Assembly (NCBI RefSeq): GCF_014705655.1
Contig: NZ_JACXIY010000014.1
Location: 186,001-250,000, forward strand
Direction of reading: 5' to 3'
Length of the DNA stretch: 64,000 bases
Source: Paenibacillus arenilitoris
GTDB lineage: Bacteria > Bacillota > Bacilli > Paenibacillales > Paenibacillaceae
Position 1 is the stretch's first letter; every line of letters begins with the position of its first letter. The notes under the pieces are model-generated. The model saw only the letters and a program-made list of their open reading frames with translations. It had not been told where the DNA came from and searched no databases. The position numbers and the translations under genes were made by a program. Below, piece after piece: positions 16,058-24,452 of the stretch.

Positions 16058-16876
16058 ATGAGCGTAACGAAGGAAAAATTGCAGGAGGCCGCAGGACAGC
16101 TGCGGGTCAAGGATAAAATCGCGGTCATTACCGGAGCGGGGTCCGGCATCGGCCGGGCCGCGGCGCTGCTGCTTGCGCGCCAAGGCGCCAAAGTGTGCTT
16201 GCTCGACCTTAACGACAACCGGACCGAATCGGTCGAGAAGGAAATCGCGGACCTCGGCGGCGAATCGATCTTCGTCGATACCGACATCTCCGATCCCGCG
16301 CGGGTCGAGCAAGCGATCCATACGGCCGCCAGCCGTTACGGCCGCATCGACATCGTCTTCGCCAACGCGGGCATTAACGGCACCGTAGCGCCGATCGAGG
16401 ACTTGTCGCCCGAGGATTGGGACAAGACGCTGACCACGAATTTGAAAGGGACGTTTCTCGCCGTCAAATACGCGATTCCCCACATGAAGCAGGAGGGCGG
16501 CAGCATCGTCATTACAAGCTCGATCAACGGCAGCCGCAGCTTCTCCGGCTTCGGCATGTCGGCGTACAGCTCCTCCAAAGCGGGGCAGGTCGCCTTCGCC
16601 AAGATGGCCGCGCTGGAATTGGCCAGATACAAAATCCGGGTCAACGTCATTTGCCCGGGCGCCATTCAGACGAACATCGACGAATCGACGAACCGGAAGC
16701 CGCAGGTGGACAAAATTACGATTCCGGTCAAATACCCCGAAGGCAGCCAGCCGCTCGAGCACGGGCCGGGCCAGCCGGAGCAGGTGGCGAACCTCGTGCT
16801 GTTCCTCGCGTCGAGCGAGTCGAGCCATATTTCCGGAACCGAGATCTATATCGATGGAGCGGAGACGCTTCTGTAA
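16058..16876 (+). CDS. SDR family oxidoreductase
   Basis: A 272-residue classical short-chain dehydrogenase. It has the nucleotide-binding GAGSGIG (residues 26-32), NAG in FANAGINGT and the catalytic SxnY-K set (SSINGSRS, then YSSSKAG). It probably uses NAD(H) on a sugar or alcohol; the substrate is not predictable. I chose the ATG with GAGGAGGG in front. It stands alone between a repeat-filled gap and a perfect terminator, and it converges with the next gene. Confidence 0.9.
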   Translation: MSVTKEKLQEAAGQLRVKDKIAVITGAGSGIGRAAALLLARQGAKVCLLDLNDNRTESVEKEIADLGGESIFVDTDISDPARVEQAIHTAASRYGRIDIVFANAGINGTVAPIEDLSPEDWDKTLTTNLKGTFLAVKYAIPHMKQEGGSIVITSSINGSRSFSGFGMSAYSSSKAGQVAFAKMAALELARYKIRVNVICPGAIQTNIDESTNRKPQVDKITIPVKYPEGSQPLEHGPGQPEQVANLVLFLASSESSHISGTEIYIDGAETLL

Positions 16877-16878
16877 GG

Positions 16879-16908
16879 AGAAAGAGCAGCGATGCTCTTT
16901 CTTTTTTT
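16879..16908 (+). terminator. Terminator of the SDR gene
   Basis: AGAAAGAGCA and TGCTCTTTCT form a perfect 10-base-pair stem with a GCGA tetraloop and a T-run. The convergent gene ends at 16907, so the hairpin may also serve that strand. Confidence 0.92.
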
Positions 16909-17992
16909 ACGGCCGGTGGGCCAAGCTCGTTTTTTGCTCAAAAGCGACCAAATCCCCTAGCGCCTCGATTACCGCCATCGGACGGAACAGCTCTTCGATA
17001 TGATAGACGCCCGGCCGGTACTCGCGCGTATATAGGCTTTGGGCCACGAAAGCGGCGATTTCGCCCGTTATTTCGAACTCCCTCCGGCCTTGGATCGAAC
17101 ATTCGAAGCGGATCTCGCGGCCGCCGATCGTCCCCTCGGCGCTCGCTTTCGCGACGCACGCATCGGACCCGAGTCGGAGCTTGCGAAACAGGCCGACGAC
17201 CATGCCGCGGGCTGCCCGGTGCCTGAGGACGCGCAGCGCGCCCAGCTTCCGAAGCCTCGCGATCGTCTCCGTCGCCCAGACCGAGTCGAAGCAGATCCGG
17301 GTAGAGGCCGTATCGATTCCGAGCGTATCCGGCACGACGCGCTGATCGGCAAACGGAAAGCGGTACGTTCGTCTGCGTCCCGTCTTCCCGGGGAACGACG
17401 TCGTTAAGCCGTCCGAGAAGCTGACCGCTTCAATGTCCAAGCCTCCTTCCCTTACCGGGAAGGAGACGTTCAAATGGTCGACCATCCACTCGATCGCCGC
17501 TTTGCCGTGACGATCGCCGAGGCCGAGCATAAGAAACAAATCGAGCCCGCGGACTTCGTCCAGCTCCTCCGCGCATTGCTTGGCGAGCAGGTTCGTTAGT
17601 CCCGGGGCGAGGCCTACGCTCAATACCGAAACGGACCGCGAGGCCAACCCCTTCGTACCCAGGCTCCGCACCTTCGATAAAAAACGGTATGAAGCCGAGA
17701 GATCGATATAGTGAATGCCGTTCGCGAGGCATTGCTCGACGAAGCCGGTATCCTCCTGATCCATGCACATAACAATGAGGGCCGTCTCGTCCGGAAAGCT
17801 TGCGTCAAGGCTTGCGTGCACGTCCATCCGTAGAGGCAGGACGGCGCCGCCCGTCGAAGAGGCGAAGGCTTCCGCTTTCCCGAGGCTTCTTCCGGCCGCG
17901 TAGACCTTGCCCGGAAACAGGCCGCCGAGACGTCTGCAAACGACTTGTCCCACTTGGCCGTAGCCGCCGATCACGACGATTTTATGTTTCAT
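16907..17992 (-). CDS. Saccharopine dehydrogenase-like NAD(P)-binding protein
   Basis: A 361-residue protein with an N-terminal Rossmann fold (IVVIGGYGQVGQVVCRRL, residues 5-22) and the LSASYRFLSKVRSLGTKG and SVGLAPGLTNLLAK blocks seen in saccharopine-dehydrogenase NADP-domain proteins. It probably reduces or oxidises a small carbonyl or imine; the true reaction is unknown. The ATG after GAAGGGAG overlaps the exporter stop by 4 bases, so both are in one operon behind the same MarR-type operator. It could act on the compound the exporter carries. Confidence 0.78.
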   Translation of the reverse strand: MKHKIVVIGGYGQVGQVVCRRLGGLFPGKVYAAGRSLGKAEAFASSTGGAVLPLRMDVHASLDASFPDETALIVMCMDQEDTGFVEQCLANGIHYIDLSASYRFLSKVRSLGTKGLASRSVSVLSVGLAPGLTNLLAKQCAEELDEVRGLDLFLMLGLGDRHGKAAIEWMVDHLNVSFPVREGGLDIEAVSFSDGLTTSFPGKTGRRRTYRFPFADQRVVPDTLGIDTASTRICFDSVWATETIARLRKLGALRVLRHRAARGMVVGLFRKLRLGSDACVAKASAEGTIGGREIRFECSIQGRREFEITGEIAAFVAQSLYTREYRPGVYHIEELFRPMAVIEALGDLVAFEQKTSLAHRP

Positions 17993-19419
17993 CTTGATGC
18001 TCCCTTCTCCCGCGCGGCGGCAGCGCCGGCGCTTCTTCGACCAACCGCGTAAATGATCAAGACAGCGGCGCACAATACGCCGATCGCGGCGTTAACGGCA
18101 AATAAGAGCCGAATCGCGCCGAGCTCGGCGGAAGCCCCCGCCTCCCCGTTCAGCAGGCCAAGACCCAAAGCGGCTCCGACAACCATGCCGAGGTTCCGCG
18201 TCAGCGCGATCAGCCCGCCGATCGAACCGCTGTGCCGAAGCGGCGCGCGCCCCATAACGAAACGATTGGTCGGAGACGCGACAAAGCCCATTCCGGCGCC
18301 GATAAGGGCCAGCACGGCCATGATGCCGGCGAGCGGCAATCGGCCGAGGAACACAGCGAGAACGGCAAGCCCTCCTCCCATTGCGCCAAGTCCGGCGAGC
18401 ATGAACGGACGGGAGCCGGCCCTGTCCGCCCAACGGCCCGCGATTGGTCCGCAGGCGGCCAGCAGCAGCGGATAAGCGGTCATCATATAGCCCGTTTCGC
18501 TCGGGGAGTGCCCGGCCGCATCGGATAAGTACAACGGCATCGCCACAAGCACCGCGTTGGCAAGCGCGAACGAAGCGCAGTTGATCGTCAGGCCCAGGGC
18601 AACGGCCGGATCGCGAAGCGCCTTAAGCGGCAAGAAAGGATCCGTTCCGCGGAACTCCCGGAGAAGGAACAAAAGCAGAGCCATAACGCCCGCCGCGAAT
18701 ACGGCAACGATTTCGACCGACGACCATCCGCTCGCATTCCCCCTCGACAACCCGTAAATGACGGCGCCGATCGCCGCGACGAACAAAATCGCTCCGATGC
18801 CGTCGAAGGAAACGGGCGCCGGCTTCCGCGGCCGAGCCGGAATGTAGCGCAGGGCAAGGCCCGTAGCGATGACCGCGACGGGGACGTGTACCAAAAACAG
18901 CCACCGCCAGCTCAACCATTCCGAGACGATTCCCCCCGCGATCGGGCCGGTCATTCCGCCAAGCGCTACGGCGGAGCTGACGATGCCCAGCGCGTTCCCT
19001 CTTCGTTCCGGCGGATATTGGTGCGCGATGATCGCCATATTCGTCGCCTGGAACATGGCGGCGCCAACGGCTTGCGCCGATCTGAGCGCAAGCAGCGTGT
19101 AGACGTCGGCGGCAAAAGCGGCTAGCAGAGTGCTTAGCGTAAAACAAGCGTACCCCCAATTATGGACGGCGCGATGCCCGTAGCGGTCTCCCATTTTCCC
19201 CATGACCGGTAGCAGGGAAGCAATGACAAGCAAGTAACCGGTCGACATCCATTGCACGGTATCGAGATCCGAGTGCAGTTCGTCCATCAACTGCGGAAGC
19301 GACACGTTCACGACGCCTGCGGTAAAATGCGAAAGAAACGCGCCCAAGCAAATGGCCGCCAGCATCGGAAGCCGATGCTTGGCTTCCGTACCTTGCTCCA
19401 TCACTGCTGGTTCATTCAT
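17989..19419 (-). CDS. MFS exporter, DHA2 family, under MarR control
   Basis: A 476-residue exporter with about 14 membrane segments. It has motif A as GKMGDRYGHRAV and motif C around GMTGPIAGGIVSEWLSWRW. The substrate is unknown. Its promoter overlaps a palindrome (19439-19456) that is repeated in front of the divergently placed marR gene's own promoter, so MarR very probably represses it. It is co-transcribed with the saccharopine-dehydrogenase-like gene. Confidence 0.92.
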   Translation of the reverse strand: MNEPAVMEQGTEAKHRLPMLAAICLGAFLSHFTAGVVNVSLPQLMDELHSDLDTVQWMSTGYLLVIASLLPVMGKMGDRYGHRAVHNWGYACFTLSTLLAAFAADVYTLLALRSAQAVGAAMFQATNMAIIAHQYPPERRGNALGIVSSAVALGGMTGPIAGGIVSEWLSWRWLFLVHVPVAVIATGLALRYIPARPRKPAPVSFDGIGAILFVAAIGAVIYGLSRGNASGWSSVEIVAVFAAGVMALLLFLLREFRGTDPFLPLKALRDPAVALGLTINCASFALANAVLVAMPLYLSDAAGHSPSETGYMMTAYPLLLAACGPIAGRWADRAGSRPFMLAGLGAMGGGLAVLAVFLGRLPLAGIMAVLALIGAGMGFVASPTNRFVMGRAPLRHSGSIGGLIALTRNLGMVVGAALGLGLLNGEAGASAELGAIRLLFAVNAAIGVLCAAVLIIYAVGRRSAGAAAAREKGASR

Positions 19420-19438
19420 CGTCGATCACCGCTTCCGT

Positions 19439-19456
19439 TTTAGTATAGTTACTAAA
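19439..19456. promoter_or_regulatory. MarR operator 1, exporter promoter
   Basis: Perfect inverted repeat TTTAGTA-TAGT-TACTAAA about 20 bases before the exporter start. On the minus strand it covers a TATACT -10 box. Confidence 0.8.
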
Positions 19457-19475
19457 CTAAATGGCCAAAAAAAAT

Positions 19476-19931
19476 TTATTTCTCCTTCAGCGATTCGATC
19501 AATTGATCGATCCCTCTCTCGAATATTTCGATCTCCCGCTCGCTTAACTTGGCGCGAAGCCGTTCGTAGAACCGGTCATGAGCCTCTTCGTGCGCCTGAT
19601 AAGCCTCCTTCCCCGAATCGGTAAGCGAAATGACGGTAGCCCGCGAATCATGCGGATGCGGCGAGCGCGCCGCCAGTTCCTTTGCTTCCAGACGCGCGAC
19701 AAGCTGCGTGACGGCCCCCTTCGTAACGCCGAGCCGGGCCGCGAGCTCGCTCATCAGAACGCCATCCCCACAGCCGATCGCCTCGACCGTATGGATTTCG
19801 CTTGGGGTTAACATGCCGGCTTGGCCGAAGCTTCTCGGCTGCCGCTCGAGTCGGCGCAATTCCATGATCAATCGGCCGATGCTGCGGCTGGCGCGATTCG
19901 AATGGATTGGCGAATTTGATTTGTTTTCCAT
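19476..19931 (-). CDS. MarR family transcriptional regulator
   Basis: A 151-residue winged-helix regulator. The recognition region is ELAARLGVTKGAVTQLVARLEAKELAAR, followed by the wing with DSRATVISLTDSGKEAY. It is expected to be a ligand-released repressor of itself and of the exporter operon directly downstream, because near-identical palindromes lie in both promoters. The start codon lies only about 6 bases after the predicted -10 box and has no ribosome-binding site, so the message may be leaderless. Confidence 0.92.
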   Translation of the reverse strand: MENKSNSPIHSNRASRSIGRLIMELRRLERQPRSFGQAGMLTPSEIHTVEAIGCGDGVLMSELAARLGVTKGAVTQLVARLEAKELAARSPHPHDSRATVISLTDSGKEAYQAHEEAHDRFYERLRAKLSEREIEIFERGIDQLIESLKEK

Positions 19932-19934
19932 GGA

Positions 19935-19967
19935 TTTAGTTTAGCTACTAAACCTCTATACTGTCAA
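19935..19967 (-). promoter_or_regulatory. marR promoter with MarR operator 2
   Basis: TTGACA (19962-19967) and TAAACT (19938-19943) are 18 bases apart. The inverted repeat TTTAGTT-TAGC-TACTAAA (19935-19952), one mismatch from perfect, covers the -10. The predicted start of transcription falls on or next to the ATG. Confidence 0.78.
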
Positions 19968-19985
19968 TAGCCGATAACGGATTCA

Positions 19986-20056
19986 TTGCCAACTAGAAGC
20001 GATCCATGGTACAGTTAAGGTAGCGTTAATTGATTAAAGTTACCTAATTCAATTAA
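19986..20056 (+). promoter_or_regulatory. Promoter and inverted repeat before the RHH-clamp operon
   Basis: TTGCCA (19986-19991) and TACAGT (20010-20015) are 18 bases apart. Downstream, TTAATTG (20026-20032) and CAATTAA (20050-20056) form an inverted repeat just before the ribosome site, a possible target for the small DNA-binding protein encoded next. Confidence 0.5.
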
Positions 20057-20068
20057 AGGAGAATCCCG

Positions 20069-20305
20069 TTGGACGATAAAAAACTGAAGCTCGGCGTCCC
20101 GGCAACGGAAGGCCAGCTGTCGATGATGTTCGCGAGAGGCGGCCCGCGCGAAGGGGCAGGGCGCAAGGGCATCGGCGAGACGAGAAAGGTATCGGTCACC
20201 CTGACAAAGGAAACGTGGAGCGCGTTCGAACAACGATGCGGTGAGCTCGGCTGCTCCAAATCCGAGCTGTTTCGCGGGCTGATCGAATCTTATTTGAAGC
20301 CTTAA
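20069..20305 (+). CDS. Small ribbon-helix-helix-like protein
   Basis: A 78-residue basic protein starting at TTG with AAAGGAG in front. The N-terminal half is glycine- and arginine-rich (ARGGPREGAGRKGIGETR). The C-terminal half (KVSVTLTKETWSAFEQRCGE, then CSKSELFRGLIESYL) has the beta-strand-helix-helix pattern of MetJ/CopG-type DNA-binding proteins. The function is unknown. It is followed after 21 bases by a beta-clamp gene, so the pair is very probably one operon. Confidence 0.7.
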   Translation: MDDKKLKLGVPATEGQLSMMFARGGPREGAGRKGIGETRKVSVTLTKETWSAFEQRCGELGCSKSELFRGLIESYLKP

Positions 20306-20326
20306 AGAAAGGGAGGCGAGGGCCGC

Positions 20327-21454
20327 TTGTTCATCGAAGTCGAACAAAAGACGTTAGCCAAAGCGCTGCACATGATCTCCGGCGCCGCAGCCGCCAGAAG
20401 CCCGATTCCGATTCTGGCCGGCTTGAAGCTCGAGGCCGATCCGGGCGGATTGACGCTTGCCGCCGGCCATCCCGGCATGATGCTGCAATACCGCATCCCG
20501 TCCGGCGACGGGCAGGCCATCGTCGGTCAGCGCGGGAGTATCGTCGTTCCCGCGCGTTATTTGACCGAATTGATCCGCCGCTTGCCGGAAGGCTTCGTCA
20601 CCGTCTCGTGCACGGAAGACCGCGTGGTCGTCATCCGCTCGGGCGGAGCGGCGTACCGCTTGTCCGGCATGTGCGCGGACGCGTTCCCTGCGCTCGCGAG
20701 GCTCGAGCATTCGGCCGTTGTTCATATGCCGAATTTCGCGCTGAAGAGAGCGATCAAGCAGGTTGCGTTCGCGGTATCGACGTCGGACGCCAGGCCGTCC
20801 TTGACCGGCGTCTCCTGCCGGTCGGAAGGCGGGCAAGTCCGACTGACGGCGACGGACGGCGTCAGGCTGGCATCCCGAACGATCGCTGCGTCGAAGAGGC
20901 GGCAGGACGCGTTCCCGGCGGTCGTCATTCCCGGCAAGCCGCTGTCGGAGTTCTCAAAAATGATGCACGACGAGCAGGGAACGACCGCCGTCACCCTCGG
21001 GAAGGATTCGATTCGTTTTCAAACGGGCGATTTGCTTATGCAGTGTTCCCTGCTGGCGGGCGGCTTTCCTTCCGCCGACCAGCTAACGCCGGCCGCGTTC
21101 GCGGCGGAGCTTACGTTGGAAACGCAGGCGCTGCTGCGGACGCTTGTACGCGTCTCTCTTTTGTCAGGCGACAGCAAAACGGTCAGGCTGACGGTTTTGT
21201 CCGAAAGCGCGATCGAGCTGTCTTCGCGGACGGCCGCGGTCGGCGATGCGGCGGAGACGGTCGGAATCGAGGCGCTGTCGGGAGAGAAGCTCGCCGTCTC
21301 TTTTAACGGCAGCCACATGACGGACATCATCGAGGCTGTGGACAGCGCGTGCGTGACGTTGAAACTAGCCGGCAAGTGGAGCCCGATCGTTATCCGGCCG
21401 GCAGACTGTCCCTCCTCCTTCTATATCCTGACCCCCATACGCACGAGAGGGTAG
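20327..21454 (+). CDS. Second DNA polymerase III beta clamp (DnaN paralogue)
   Basis: A 375-residue sliding-clamp homologue of normal length with the three repeated clamp domains. Typical pieces are ISGAAAARSPIPILAGLKLE, DAFPAL, the second-domain LTGVSC...LTATDGVRLA, IPGKPLSEFSKMM and the C-terminal FYILTPIRTR. The start is TTG behind GGGAGG. The usual dnaN neighbours (dnaA, recF, gyrB) are absent, so this is an accessory clamp. Some Firmicutes carry a second one, possibly for repair or translesion work. It is co-transcribed with a small DNA-binding protein. Confidence 0.85.
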   Translation: MFIEVEQKTLAKALHMISGAAAARSPIPILAGLKLEADPGGLTLAAGHPGMMLQYRIPSGDGQAIVGQRGSIVVPARYLTELIRRLPEGFVTVSCTEDRVVVIRSGGAAYRLSGMCADAFPALARLEHSAVVHMPNFALKRAIKQVAFAVSTSDARPSLTGVSCRSEGGQVRLTATDGVRLASRTIAASKRRQDAFPAVVIPGKPLSEFSKMMHDEQGTTAVTLGKDSIRFQTGDLLMQCSLLAGGFPSADQLTPAAFAAELTLETQALLRTLVRVSLLSGDSKTVRLTVLSESAIELSSRTAAVGDAAETVGIEALSGEKLAVSFNGSHMTDIIEAVDSACVTLKLAGKWSPIVIRPADCPSSFYILTPIRTRG

Positions 21455-21473
21455 CCAAATGCGGCTACCCTCT
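21446..21473 (+). terminator. Hairpin at the end of the clamp gene
   Basis: AGAGGGTAGCC and GGCTACCCTCT form a perfect 11-base-pair stem with a 6-base loop that includes the clamp stop codon. No T-run follows on either strand, so it may be a weak terminator or mRNA-stabilising hairpin. Confidence 0.55.
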
Positions 21474-21513
21474 GTCTGCGATCCATAGAAGTCCGGCTGC
21501 TGCTTCGCCCGCT

Positions 21514-22761
21514 TTATCCGTCCTTATCCAAATTGCCCGCTTCCCGCGCCAGTCCCAGCCGCAGAAGCTGCTCCCTCGCAATGGCGGTCAATTCCGCGTT
21601 GCCGTGAAATTGCCCCATCGAGCGCGCGTCGCGAATGAAGCCGAGAATCGATTCGTCCGAAGCGTCCGCGAGGAACGAGCGGAGCTTGTTCGCGTCCGGT
21701 GCCGTCTGACGCTCCATTGCGAAAATTTTATGCCGCGCGCCCGTCCCGCGCTCCCCCGCGATGCCGATGCCGTCCTGGGTGATCAGGACGACCCGCTCCA
21801 TCCGCTCCCGCTGCAGCTCCCGGTAGTATTCCTGCACGCTGCCGATCGGCTTCAGGTCGAAGGCTTCGATCACTCTCGCCGCGACGGCATGGTCCTCCTC
21901 GTAGTAGAAGGCCGGCGTTCCGCTCCGCAGCGAAGGAAACTGCTCCGCCAGCCGCTCGTACTCCGCCTCCGCTATGCCGGCGCGCATCACCCACAAGGCA
22001 TCCGGACAATAGCACATCAGGCGGAGAAAATCTTTGAAGTTTCTGGCCGCAAGCTTGACGGGCTCGTCGAAATCCATCGGATCGACGCGGACGACATAGG
22101 CTTCCTCAAGCGACGCCGCCGTGCTAAAGTCCGTCAGGAAGCCAAAATGCATGCCGTCCGCTCCCGGCGAAGCGAAGGAAATGCAATCGAGCGGCGTATT
22201 CAGATAATGGTAATCGTCAAAGCCGAAGTAATAGCCGAGAAAGCTTCTCCCCGCGCTGTGCGCGATATTTTCCGGCCGCTTCGCCATTTCCGCGACGCGC
22301 TCCAGCTGGGGAGGCCTCCGGTCAAAGATTTGTCGTTGATCGCTCATCGTTCGGCTCCTTTCATTCCCTCCGTGATTTTCCTCGGGCATGACGCGGACGC
22401 TCCCGGAGCCGAACGAATCATAGCCCAATCGACTGGCTGCCCTATCCCCCGATTGAAGCGTCGTCGAACCCAGCTTCTTATCGGCCATCTCCGGCCGATC
22501 GTCCGCTGAATGGCCTGGCTGTTCGTCTTGCGATTTTCTTATGTAATCCTTATAACGCATAATGGCAATCGGCAAATTAGCGACGCCCATCAGCAACGTG
22601 CTGATCACAGGCAGCAGCTCTTGAAAGGTCGGCCAAGCGTTCCCGTCCCCGACGGCCCCCGTTTTCGGCTGGCTCGCGTCCCAATAAACGTACAGCAAGG
22701 CGCATATCGAAAATACGATGCAGAATACGGATGTCGCGAGGTAGACCACATTCCTAATCAA
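21514..22761 (-). CDS. Two-TM protein fused to a SUKH-like cytoplasmic domain
   Basis: A 415-residue frame starting at TTG behind GAGAGGAGG. Residues 5-27 and 45-68 are membrane segments, followed by a polar linker. From residue 139 (ATG at 22347) the sequence is soluble and resembles SMI1/KNR4 (SUKH)-like proteins (FLGYYFGFDDYHYLNTPLDC, ADGMHFGFLTDFSTA, AARNFKDFL). That internal ATG has its own strong AAAGGAG site, so a separate 277-residue product is likely as well, or instead. The function is unknown, and the family assignment rests on a remembered pattern only. Confidence 0.65.
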   Translation of the reverse strand: MIRNVVYLATSVFCIVFSICALLYVYWDASQPKTGAVGDGNAWPTFQELLPVISTLLMGVANLPIAIMRYKDYIRKSQDEQPGHSADDRPEMADKKLGSTTLQSGDRAASRLGYDSFGSGSVRVMPEENHGGNERSRTMSDQRQIFDRRPPQLERVAEMAKRPENIAHSAGRSFLGYYFGFDDYHYLNTPLDCISFASPGADGMHFGFLTDFSTAASLEEAYVVRVDPMDFDEPVKLAARNFKDFLRLMCYCPDALWVMRAGIAEAEYERLAEQFPSLRSGTPAFYYEEDHAVAARVIEAFDLKPIGSVQEYYRELQRERMERVVLITQDGIGIAGERGTGARHKIFAMERQTAPDANKLRSFLADASDESILGFIRDARSMGQFHGNAELTAIAREQLLRLGLAREAGNLDKDG

Positions 22762-22844
22762 CGCATGACCTCCTCTCTTTCACTTTATTCCAAAAATTGT
22801 ATCACACTCCTAAGCGGCCTTCTATCCTTTTCTATGCCGTCATA

Positions 22845-22890
22845 CAAAAGAAGGTCCGCGGCAAAGGAAGCTTTCCTTCCGCCGCGGACC
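22845..22890 (-). terminator. Terminator of thrC
   Basis: GGTCCGCGGC and GCCGCGGACC form a perfect 10-base-pair stem with further pairing inside (AAGGAA/TTCCTT). TTCTTTTG follows on the minus strand. Confidence 0.88.
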
Positions 22891-22915
22891 TCCGGTTCAC
22901 GCCGACCGCTTGTCG

Positions 22916-24304
22916 TTATTGATAAAATGCCTCCAGCTCGCGGACGACGGCTTCAAGCGAGCCGTCCACGCGCGTCTGGCGCTGCGGCTTCTCGAACAGC
23001 GCCGAAATTTGCGCCGGGAATGGCTGCTCGATGCCGCATAGCTCGATCGCTTCGCCAAACTTCGCCGGATGCGCCGTCGCGAGCGATACCGTCATCCCTT
23101 CGCCGCTGTATTTGTCCGCCGCGGCTACGCCGCACGCCGAGTGCGGGTCCAGCAAGTAACCGGCCGACGCGTGGTACGCCTTGATCGTCGTCAGGCACTC
23201 CTCGCCCTGAACGCCGTGCGCGCCGAACTCCTCCTGCACCTTGCGCAGCGCATCGCCGGAAATGACGATCCGCCCCTCCGACTTGAACTGCTCCATCAGC
23301 GCGCGGACTTGTGCGGCGTCCTCGCCGAGCACGTAATACAAGTATCGCTCGAAATTGCTCGCCACTTGAATGTCCATCGACGGGCTGTACGTTGTGCGGA
23401 AGTCGCCCGGCTTGTACACGCCTTCGAGGACGAACCTCTCCAAAATATTGTTTTCGTTCGTTGCGAGAATAAGCTTGCCGACCGGCAGCCCCATCCGCTT
23501 CGCCAAGTAGCCGGCGAAAATATCGCCGAAGTTGCCCGTCGGCACGCTGAAGTTCACCGTCCTCGCGCCCGTCTGCTTCGCCACCTGGAAGTACGCGTAG
23601 AAATAATAAACGGTCTGCGCCATGATCCGAATGAAGTTGATCGAGTTGATCGCGGCCAAGTGATGGTTCGCCTTGAAATCGAGATCCGCGAACAAATCCT
23701 TGATCATGCGCTGGCAGTCGTCGAAGTTGCCGTCGACCGACAGGTTCAGCACGTTGTCCTCCCGCACCGTCGTCATTTGCAGCTCCTGCACCTTGCTGAC
23801 TTTGCCGTGCGGATGAAGGATGCAAATTTTGATGCCCTGCTTGCCCTTGACGCCTTCGATCGCCGAAGCGCCGGTATCGCCGGAAGTCGCGCCGAGAATA
23901 TGGATTTTTTTGTTCTGCTTGGCCGCAACGTACGTATACAGCTGCCCCATGAACTGCAGGGCGATATCCTTGAACGCGAAGGTCGGACCGTGGAACAGCT
24001 CAAGCAAATACAAATCGTCCTTCAGCTTGCGGACCGGCGTCACCTCCGGATCGCGGAAGGTCGAATAGCTTGCGTACACCATGTCTTTCAAGTCCTGCTC
24101 CGGTATTTCCCCGTTCGTATAAAGCGAGAAGATCGCCAGCACGAGCTCCTGATAGCTCAGCTCCCGCCACTGCTTCAGCGTCTCCTCGGACACGACCGGA
24201 ATGACGCTTGGCACGAGCAGCCCCCCGTCGTTGCCGAGTCCCATCATGAACGCGTCGATAAATCCGATTTTGCCAACGTTGCCTCGTGTACTGATGTAAT
24301 CCAT
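22916..24304 (-). CDS. thrC: Threonine synthase
   Basis: A 462-residue PLP enzyme that converts O-phosphohomoserine to threonine. The length, the MDYISTRGNVGKIGFIDAF-type start and the PLP lysine in GPTFAFKDIALQ identify the longer E. coli/yeast-type enzyme. GATSGDTGASA and SVPTGNFGDIFAGYLAKRMG are also typical. It stands alone, away from hom and thrB. A strong terminator follows. Confidence 0.95.
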   Translation of the reverse strand: MDYISTRGNVGKIGFIDAFMMGLGNDGGLLVPSVIPVVSEETLKQWRELSYQELVLAIFSLYTNGEIPEQDLKDMVYASYSTFRDPEVTPVRKLKDDLYLLELFHGPTFAFKDIALQFMGQLYTYVAAKQNKKIHILGATSGDTGASAIEGVKGKQGIKICILHPHGKVSKVQELQMTTVREDNVLNLSVDGNFDDCQRMIKDLFADLDFKANHHLAAINSINFIRIMAQTVYYFYAYFQVAKQTGARTVNFSVPTGNFGDIFAGYLAKRMGLPVGKLILATNENNILERFVLEGVYKPGDFRTTYSPSMDIQVASNFERYLYYVLGEDAAQVRALMEQFKSEGRIVISGDALRKVQEEFGAHGVQGEECLTTIKAYHASAGYLLDPHSACGVAAADKYSGEGMTVSLATAHPAKFGEAIELCGIEQPFPAQISALFEKPQRQTRVDGSLEAVVRELEAFYQ

Positions 24305-24452
24305 CTGAAAATAGCCTCCTACGCGCGTACGATTAATCGCAAGGATACGCCTGCCTCGAGCATATCGCCGTTTGCCCTGTTAATCGAATGTTTCCTAACA
24401 GTATATCACGATTTGCCGATGGAAAAAATGGATTCGACAAGGAAAAGCGAGG

